Shown in pieces: positions 21,842 through 27,393 of a stretch of DNA of 27,393 bases. The stretch comes from Methanobacteriota archaeon. Lineage in GTDB: Archaea > Thermoplasmatota > Poseidoniia > MGIII > CG-Epi1. The notes under the pieces are model-generated. The model did no database searches, was not told the DNA's origin, and worked only from the letters and a program-made list of their open reading frames with translations. The stretch lies in the NCBI GenBank assembly GCA_029977605.1, contig JAPOKN010000008.1, positions 1 through 27,393 on the forward strand, in the 5' to 3' direction. Every line of letters begins with the position of its first letter. Position 1 is the stretch's first letter. Made by a program: the position numbers and the translations under genes.

Positions 21842-23010
21842 ATTTCAATTTCGATTGCAGTAGCCATTCCGCCACCCAAACACGCGGTAGCAAATCCACG
21901 CTTTCCCCCATTTTGGCGAAGCGCGTGAATCAAAGCCAGTACAATTCTACATCCAGAAGCTCCTAATGGGTGGCCCATTGCTACAGCTCCTCCATTAACA
22001 TTTAATTTTTCATGTTTCAAACTTAAACCTTGCATGACGCCTAAGCAGGCAGATGCAAACGCTTCGTTGTGTTCGTATAAATCATAATCTTTTTCGCCTT
22101 CTCTACTATTCATCTTCCATAGTTTTTGTACGGTAGGTATTGGAGCAGACATTACATCAGCAGGAGCAACTCCAGCAGCGCAGTACCCAGTTATGGTTGC
22201 TAAAGGAGCTAATTCTAATTCTTCAGCTTTTCTTCGGGACATGATTAAGCAAGCAGCAGCACCATCAGAGATTTGACTTGCATTTCCAGCAGTAACAATC
22301 CCATTTTCATCAAACACAGGTTTTAGCTTAGACAAACTTTCCAAGCTAGAATTTGGTCTAATTCCCTCGTCAGTTTTTAGTATTCCATCATCGTGTTTTA
22401 CGGCAACGTGATAATCTTTGAATTTTCCTTTTTTATGTGCATTATGTGCTCTAATGTGAGATTCAATTGCAAATAAATCAGCTTCATCTCTAGTTATTCC
22501 GAATTGCTCTGCAATACGATTTCCAGTCTGGGCCATTACCATTCCATTAAATGGATCAATTAGTCCGTCATGCATCATACTATCGACTGGTTTTTCCATG
22601 CTGACTTTACCGTCTTCTGCTCTGGCAATAGTAAACGGAGATTGAGACATTGATTCCATACCTCCAGCAATTAAGACTTCAGATTCGCCAGCTCTAATCG
22701 CGTTAGCAGCCAGCATGATTGCTTTCATACTTGAACCACACATTTTGTTTACAGTAAGTGCAGGAATTTCTTCAGGAATATCAGCTTTAATCGCAGATTG
22801 TCTTGCAGGATGCTGTCCAATTCCAGCAGATAGAACATTCCCCATGATGACTTCCTCTACAAGTCTAGCATCTAGTTCAACTTGCTTCAGAGTTTCTTTA
22901 ATTGCAAGGGCGCCCAAATCGACGGCAGAAGTATGAAACAAAGAACCTCTAAATTTTCCATGTGCCGTTCTCACACCTGCTACGATTACGACATCTTTTG
23001 GATATTGCAT
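21838..23010 (-). CDS. Acetyl-CoA C-acyltransferase (thiolase)
   Basis: 390 residues, the length of degradative/biosynthetic thiolase II. Nucleophile Cys91 in NKMCGSSMKA, GGMESMSQSP, NEAFA, catalytic His near 347 in MGHPLGASG and Cys near 377 in CLGGGMA are all present. Such enzymes interconvert two acetyl-CoA and acetoacetyl-CoA, or cleave longer 3-oxoacyl-CoA. The complete Cys-His-Cys set separates it from the archaeal SCP2-type thiolases of the mevalonate route, which lack this layout. It is first in an operon with the SDR. ATG 23010 lies next to a divergent spacer. Confidence 0.93.
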   Translation of the reverse strand: MQYPKDVVIVAGVRTAHGKFRGSLFHTSAVDLGALAIKETLKQVELDARLVEEVIMGNVLSAGIGQHPARQSAIKADIPEEIPALTVNKMCGSSMKAIMLAANAIRAGESEVLIAGGMESMSQSPFTIARAEDGKVSMEKPVDSMMHDGLIDPFNGMVMAQTGNRIAEQFGITRDEADLFAIESHIRAHNAHKKGKFKDYHVAVKHDDGILKTDEGIRPNSSLESLSKLKPVFDENGIVTAGNASQISDGAAACLIMSRRKAEELELAPLATITGYCAAGVAPADVMSAPIPTVQKLWKMNSREGEKDYDLYEHNEAFASACLGVMQGLSLKHEKLNVNGGAVAMGHPLGASGCRIVLALIHALRQNGGKRGFATACLGGGMATAIEIEI

Positions 23011-23094
23011 TGTAAAATTTACAGTGTCAAGGGGTTAGTAAAAGGCCTTCGCAAGTATTAAGAAAAGCCGTACTGAGGTGTTAATACAGAAAAC
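23011..23094. promoter_or_regulatory. Divergent promoter region, thiolase and valS
   Basis: 84 bases between divergent start codons. For the minus strand, TTTTACTAA (23035-23043) lies about 29 bases before the thiolase ATG and is the best TATA candidate. For valS, only a weak TATTAAG (about 23057-23063) is seen, about 35 bases upstream; a GAGGTG at 23075-23080 lies about 15 bases from the ATG and is probably too far to act as a strong ribosome-binding site. Confidence 0.4.
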
Positions 23095-25569
23095 ATGGCT
23101 AAACCAAAAATTAAGGAGAAACGTTGGACAGTTGATTTAGAAAAGAAAATCCAGGAGGAACATTTTTCAAATAAAGAAAGATATTCCTTTAATCCAAATT
23201 CTGAAAAAGAAATTTTTGTTATAGATACGCCACCCCCATATCCTTCAGGAACTTGGCATATTGGTGCTGTTGCTCAGTATTCAATGATTGATGTAATTGC
23301 CCGAAGTCAAAGATTACTTGGTAAGGAAGTTTATTTTCCTTGGGGAGTTGACAGAAACGGAATTAATATTGAATTTACAGTTGAGAAAAAAACCGGCCGT
23401 AAAATGAAGACATATGATAGAGCTGAATTTCTTGACTTGTGTCGTGAGGAAATAGAAAAATATACACAAGAAATGAGAAATATTGCGAAGAGAGTAGGAC
23501 TGTCTTGTGCTTACGATCAAGAGTATTTGACAGACGCTCCAGATTATCGTTCGGTAACTCAATCAATTTTCATTGACTTATTCAAAAAAGGCGCAATTGT
23601 TGAAGAGTTAAGACCAAATTTATACGATCCAGTAGAGGGAACTACGATTGCGGAAGCTGAAGTTGAACGCTTATCAAGAAAAACTAAGCTTGTAGACGTT
23701 CGCTGGTCAGTTACGGGTGATTCTAAACATGAACCTGTAATAATTTCAACTACAAGACCTGAACTTATTTGCGCATGTGGAATTGTTCTTGTCCATCCTG
23801 ACGATTCTAGATACCAGCATTTGGTTGGTAAAAGTCTAGATTTACCATTGCCAACAGCAGGCCGTTCAAAATCAGTAGAAATTAAGGCACATCCAAGCGT
23901 CAATATGGAATTTGGTTCTGGAGTTCTAATGGTTTGTTCTTTCGGAGATCAAAATGACGTGTCAGTTTTCAGAGAATTAGGATTAACACCATTTCAAGCA
24001 ATAGACTTAGAGGGCAAAATCACAGAATTAGGAGATTCTTTGTCAGGAATGCTAGTTTTAGATGCCCGAAAGAAAGCTATAGAAATTCTTGAATCTGAAG
24101 ATAAAATAGAGAATCTAGTTGAAAGAGACCAAGAGATTCCAGTATCTGAGCGAGGTAAAAATCCAATTGAGATTATTTTGCTTAAAGAATGGTACGTTAG
24201 ACAAACTCATATTCAAGAAAGAATGAAAGAGCTATCAAACGAAATCAATTTTATTCCAAGTAGAAATAAACAATTTTTACTAGATTGGATGGAAAATATT
24301 ACCATAGATTGGCCAGTAAGCCGCCGTCGTTGGTACCATACAGAAATACCAATTTGGTACTCAGAAGATCGAACCAAAGTAGTCACTCCACCTCATGGAA
24401 CTTATGTTCAACCATGGAAAGATTCACCGCCTTCAGATTCAGTAGTTTTGGATAGAGAAACTTGTAAAGAGCTTGGAAAATACGAGGATTTAAAGTCAGA
24501 ATTAGGTAGCTTAGAAGGCGAAGAGAAAGTATTTGACACTTGGATGGATTCTTCAAATTCTAATCTTTATGTTTCAGGATATTTATCAAATCCGAAATTG
24601 TTTGACCGGGCATTCCCTACAGGCGTTAGGCCGCAAGGAAAAGAAATTGTTCGAACCTGGTTGTATTACACTCTCTTGAAGTCTACTTTATTATTAGATA
24701 AGCCCGGTTTTGCAAATGTTTGGATTGATGGACTTGGCATGGACCCTTGGGGTCGTAAAATGTCCAAATCATTAGGTAATGGAATTGATGCCAGTTCAGT
24801 TTTAGAATGTGGATTTGGTGGACGTACAGGATCTTGGAAAATCAAAGGTCCAGAAGGTAAACAAGTGGCTCTACAAGCTAAGAAAATAGGTTCAGAGTGT
24901 TTTAGATTTTGGAAAGCAGCAGATGCACAAGTAGGCGATGATTTCCAAATTAATCCTGAGCAAATTGAATTACGTTATTTTGGAGTATTAACTAAGATTT
25001 TTAACGTAGGAAGATTTGCATCTCAATTTGAGTTTGATGGAGACTTGGATACAATTCCAGACGATTTAGAAAACGAAGATAAATGGATATTAGCTGAGTT
25101 CTCAGATTTATTAGAAAAAGCTAAGACAGGATATTCTGAACTAGATATTTACACTGCAGCACAAGGAATTAAGACCTTTAGCACAGGTGTTTTTGCTTCA
25201 CATTGGTTAGAAATGGCCAAAACGCGACTTTACAATGATGATGCATCAGCTACTTGGACATTACATAGAATATTCAGAGATTTATTGTCTATTCTGTCTC
25301 CAGTGTGCCCTTTCTTTACTCATCATTTGTCTACTACTTTGTATGAAAAATCTTCAGTAGAGATCGATGTATTTCCTGAATCTCCAATATCAGATACTAA
25401 ATCATGGACTGACATAACTGAATCATTAGTTGATTTCAATTCAGTAGTTTGGAAAGCAAAGAAAGATGCCGGAGTTTCTTTGGCAGCTCCAATTTCTGGA
25501 CATAATGTCCCTGATTCTTTAAAAGATATTGAGAGTGCATTGGTCTCAATGCACAAATTAGAAGACTAA
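23095..25569 (+). CDS. valS: Valyl-tRNA synthetase
   Basis: 824 residues, class I synthetase that charges tRNA-Val. PPPYPSGTWHIGAV (46-59) holds the HIGH motif as HIGA; the CP1 editing domain begins with STTRPELICACG; PVSRRRWYHTEIPIWYSE and PQGKEIVRTWLYYTLLKS are archaeal ValRS blocks; KMSKS is intact at 555-559. Between KMSKS and FRFW (603-606) lies an insert-like stretch, GFGGRTGSWKIKGPEGKQ. The anticodon-binding helical domain follows, and the protein ends without the bacterial C-terminal coiled coil. It is monocistronic, divergent from thiolase, with a T-rich stretch at its end. Val rather than Ile or Leu is inferred from these blocks. Confidence 0.92.
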   Translation: MAKPKIKEKRWTVDLEKKIQEEHFSNKERYSFNPNSEKEIFVIDTPPPYPSGTWHIGAVAQYSMIDVIARSQRLLGKEVYFPWGVDRNGINIEFTVEKKTGRKMKTYDRAEFLDLCREEIEKYTQEMRNIAKRVGLSCAYDQEYLTDAPDYRSVTQSIFIDLFKKGAIVEELRPNLYDPVEGTTIAEAEVERLSRKTKLVDVRWSVTGDSKHEPVIISTTRPELICACGIVLVHPDDSRYQHLVGKSLDLPLPTAGRSKSVEIKAHPSVNMEFGSGVLMVCSFGDQNDVSVFRELGLTPFQAIDLEGKITELGDSLSGMLVLDARKKAIEILESEDKIENLVERDQEIPVSERGKNPIEIILLKEWYVRQTHIQERMKELSNEINFIPSRNKQFLLDWMENITIDWPVSRRRWYHTEIPIWYSEDRTKVVTPPHGTYVQPWKDSPPSDSVVLDRETCKELGKYEDLKSELGSLEGEEKVFDTWMDSSNSNLYVSGYLSNPKLFDRAFPTGVRPQGKEIVRTWLYYTLLKSTLLLDKPGFANVWIDGLGMDPWGRKMSKSLGNGIDASSVLECGFGGRTGSWKIKGPEGKQVALQAKKIGSECFRFWKAADAQVGDDFQINPEQIELRYFGVLTKIFNVGRFASQFEFDGDLDTIPDDLENEDKWILAEFSDLLEKAKTGYSELDIYTAAQGIKTFSTGVFASHWLEMAKTRLYNDDASATWTLHRIFRDLLSILSPVCPFFTHHLSTTLYEKSSVEIDVFPESPISDTKSWTDITESLVDFNSVVWKAKKDAGVSLAAPISGHNVPDSLKDIESALVSMHKLED

Positions 25570-26432
25570 GAATTATTCTTTTTATTTTTTACGAATTCAC
25601 TAGATATTCTAAGAATTGCCAGTCCTAACATTCCGCTTAACGTGAACAATACGACTGCTGAAACTCCCGGAGCTCCTATTGCAACTCTAAGAATAACTGT
25701 AGATAATATGAAACCAGTATTTCTTGCTAAATTTGCAAAATCTACGGTAAATCTGTATGACAATAGTAGAATTAAAATATCAGCTAAAATCAAAATAGTA
25801 AAGAAATCAGAAAAGAAAATCTCCCTATCAACTCCTCCTTTTCCGTCAAGGACTGAAATTGTCCATGCTCCAAAAGAATATGCTGCCATAGCGAGAAAAG
25901 CTACGAATAACATCAGCGAGATTATGCGTTTTGAATGAACAAAGCTATCCAATTCACTATCATCTACTCGACTAATTTCAGAAACGTCACTTGATCTCCT
26001 ATAACTTAAAGCTGTAAAAAATAAAATCAAAAAGGCCATACATTCTAGTAAAATTAATCCCAATTCTCCATCGATAGCCCACTCGTCATCAGTACTAAAG
26101 TCAGCTAATCGTTTGAAAACATCCCTCACAACTAGTAGAGTTACAACTTCATATTGCTTCCCAACAGAATTCGAGAATGATGAAGGAAGTGTTCTTATTA
26201 GTTGGTAAGTTTCATAAGTAAGTAAAATTGAAAATGGAGTATACAGAGAAGAAAGTGGTGAGTTTACCAGAGTTTTTGCCTCTCCGTTTATAGTGATTAC
26301 TTCAATTTGATAAAGAAAATAAATTAGAAGATGTGTCATGAAGGCCAACACAGAGAAGACTAGAACGCCTGCCCTTACCTTATCATCAGCTTCCCTACCG
26401 AGGAATTTTCGATACCAGTAGTTGATTTTCAC
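25566..26432 (-). CDS. Multi-pass membrane protein of unknown function
   Basis: 288 residues with hydrophobic segments at about 20-42, 60-79, 123-143, 169-190, 207-227 and 240-275. The loop after the second segment is notable: SPLSSLYTPFSILLTYETYQ, then SVGKQYEVVTLLVVRDVFKRL (about 89-109), a patterned motif rather than loop filler. I have an unverified memory of similar segments in uncharacterised bacterial membrane proteins. GTG 26430-26432 lies about 26 bases after a good TATA box, suggesting a leaderless mRNA. The stop overlaps the valS stop by 4 bases on the opposite strand. It is not a recognised transporter or channel. Confidence 0.75.
   Translation of the reverse strand: MKINYWYRKFLGREADDKVRAGVLVFSVLAFMTHLLIYFLYQIEVITINGEAKTLVNSPLSSLYTPFSILLTYETYQLIRTLPSSFSNSVGKQYEVVTLLVVRDVFKRLADFSTDDEWAIDGELGLILLECMAFLILFFTALSYRRSSDVSEISRVDDSELDSFVHSKRIISLMLFVAFLAMAAYSFGAWTISVLDGKGGVDREIFFSDFFTILILADILILLLSYRFTVDFANLARNTGFILSTVILRVAIGAPGVSAVVLFTLSGMLGLAILRISSEFVKNKKNNS
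25578..25590 (+). terminator. T-rich terminator after valS
   Basis: CTTTTTATTTTTT begins about 10 bases after the valS stop with no stable hairpin before it, the usual look of an archaeal oligo-T terminator. The same bases encode the Lys/Asn tail of the convergent membrane protein. Confidence 0.5.
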
Positions 26433-26453
26433 AACTAAAATTCAAGAATCGGA

Positions 26454-26462
26454 TTTATATTA
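26454..26462 (-). promoter_or_regulatory. TATA box for the membrane protein gene
   Basis: TAATATAAA on the minus strand, centred 26 bases before GTG 26432, at the spacing expected for a leaderless transcript. It begins 8 bases after the stop of the 45-aa gene. Confidence 0.55.
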
Positions 26463-26469
26463 GTTGGTT

Positions 26470-26607
26470 TTATAGATTAAAGTCGAATCCAATGTAAATT
26501 GCAGCTATTAATGCTAGAATGATTAGCAAAAGAACTTTCTTTGGAATTACAGCTAAAATTATATCCAAAGCAGCACTAATAGAGCTAGTTATTAGAGAAA
26601 TGATCAT
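26470..26607 (-). CDS. 45-aa hydrophobic membrane peptide
   Basis: Starts at ATG 26605-26607, which overlaps the stop of the PKD protein as ATGA, the coupling junction used across this genome. Two hydrophobic stretches, about 2-21 and 25-40, flank a PKK turn; the end is GFDFNL. The size and the PKK break suggest a helical hairpin or a single helix with a basic edge. It has no recognisable domain. Coupling suggests it is made with, and perhaps anchors or assists, the surface protein before it. It is too short to call by length alone; the junction and composition carry the call. Confidence 0.6.
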   Translation of the reverse strand: MIISLITSSISAALDIILAVIPKKVLLLIILALIAAIYIGFDFNL

Positions 26608-27393
26608 TGTCTATACTCTGCAAACCACTCAGTATTTGGCTTGTGCCAATCGCGAATTTGATCAGTTTCCAACAATATTTTGTAATTATTATCGTTCATA
26701 GGAACAAATGAGAAAGCAACTGTTTTTGTGTTGGTTGAGAACGTCTCATCAAAAATCACCTCTTCTGAAACTACAGACCCTCCACTATACTCTTGTATTG
26801 TAACACGAAGATGGCATTGTTGTACTATAAGCCGTTGAGTACAGTCTTCTGTACTTCCATCATGAGTAACAGTAGTTTCGCCATTTACGAGAGTAGCCTC
26901 AGGTTCTATTTTCAAATCAATTTGAGTAACTTTTGCAGTTGGTGCGCATGTACATTCCATATTATCAGAAATAACAAAACCATCAAAGTTAACTATTATT
27001 TCAGTTTGAATTGAAGCGCTATTTCCAATTGGCGAAATTACGGTTAGGGTAGCTAGATATTTTCCGGGAAGTTCGTAGCTGTGGCTCCCTTCAATACCGT
27101 AAAACGTATTTCCATCTCCAAAGTCCCAAGTATAATTTTCAATATTTCCTGTTGATTCAGAACCATCAAATTGAAAAGTAAAATTATCCCATACAATTTC
27201 TTCAACTTCATTATTATCTCCGTCATCGACTTCTTCCATTGAATAAAAATTCGTTCCAATATTTGCGTTTACTGAGATAAAAGCGGTTAGATCATCTTCT
27301 ATCACTACAGGTTTTTCATCAGGTTCAGAATTGACTATTTCGTCTTCATCTTCGTTAAATTCGAGAATATCATCAAACACCCCTTCAGTATAG
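26604..27393 (-). CDS. PKD-domain extracellular protein, partial (5' end outside window)
   Basis: The frame is open to the window edge, so the N-terminus is missing; a GTG at 27380 is in frame but need not be the start. Counting from it, residues 1-30 are acidic linker, about 31-131 form a PKD-type Ig-like fold with the signature YTWDFGDGN (83-91) and SHSYELPGKYLATLTV, and 140-258 form a second beta-rich region with four cysteines (143, 145, 180, 189) that could form disulfides. PKD domains occur in archaeal surface and secreted proteins. A signal peptide would lie upstream. Its stop is coupled to a 45-aa membrane peptide. Confidence 0.78.
   Translation of the reverse strand, partial: YTEGVFDDILEFNEDEDEIVNSEPDEKPVVIEDDLTAFISVNANIGTNFYSMEEVDDGDNNEVEEIVWDNFTFQFDGSESTGNIENYTWDFGDGNTFYGIEGSHSYELPGKYLATLTVISPIGNSASIQTEIIVNFDGFVISDNMECTCAPTAKVTQIDLKIEPEATLVNGETTVTHDGSTEDCTQRLIVQQCHLRVTIQEYSGGSVVSEEVIFDETFSTNTKTVAFSFVPMNDNNYKILLETDQIRDWHKPNTEWFAEYRQ

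Overview
The window is archaeal chromosomal DNA. Evidence: one unbroken archaeal-order ribosomal protein block (uL3 to uL15) that contains archaeal/eukaryotic-only members (eS4, eL19, eL32, the RNase P subunit Rpp29 and aIF1), a secY-adkA-DUF106 tail, TATA boxes about 25-30 bp ahead of start codons, and leaderless-looking GTG starts. Low G+C, thiolase/SDR genes and PKD-type surface protein genes fit a marine planktonic euryarchaeon such as Marine Group II/III (Poseidoniia). That placement is inference, not proven here.

Layout. 1-350: a 52-codon Cys-rich gene on + and a short convergent spacer. 351-3267 (-): a translationally coupled operon of ATP-grasp ligase, GT4 glycosyltransferase and PIG-L deacetylase, probably for a surface glycan or glycoconjugate. 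3291-3302: a palindromic TATA element between divergent genes. 3319-3870 (+): an Mtq2/HemK2-like glutamine methyltransferase. 3874-19319 (-): about 15.4 kb of nearly gap-free translation and protein export genes, from uL3 to uL15, then secY, a hexapeptide acyltransferase, adkA and a DUF106/EMC3-like insertase. Almost every junction is an ATGA or TAATG overlap. The operon seems to start at one TATA box near 19508, followed by an unusually G+C-rich, hairpin-rich leader of about 165 nt. 19521-20867 (-): membrane acyltransferase with its own promoter. 20898-23010 (-): thiolase, SDR and a possible small two-helix membrane protein. 23095-25569 (+): valyl-tRNA synthetase. 25566-26432 (-): an unidentified multi-pass membrane protein. 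26470-27393 (-): a PKD-domain surface protein cut by the window edge, coupled to a 45-aa membrane peptide.

The most notable points beyond ordinary annotation are the structured leader before uL3, a SAP domain fused to uL24, two extra N-terminal membrane segments on SecY, a ribbon-helix-helix-like segment on the PIG-L enzyme, and three small genes of 45-62 codons. I found no CRISPR array, insertion sequence, tRNA or rRNA.
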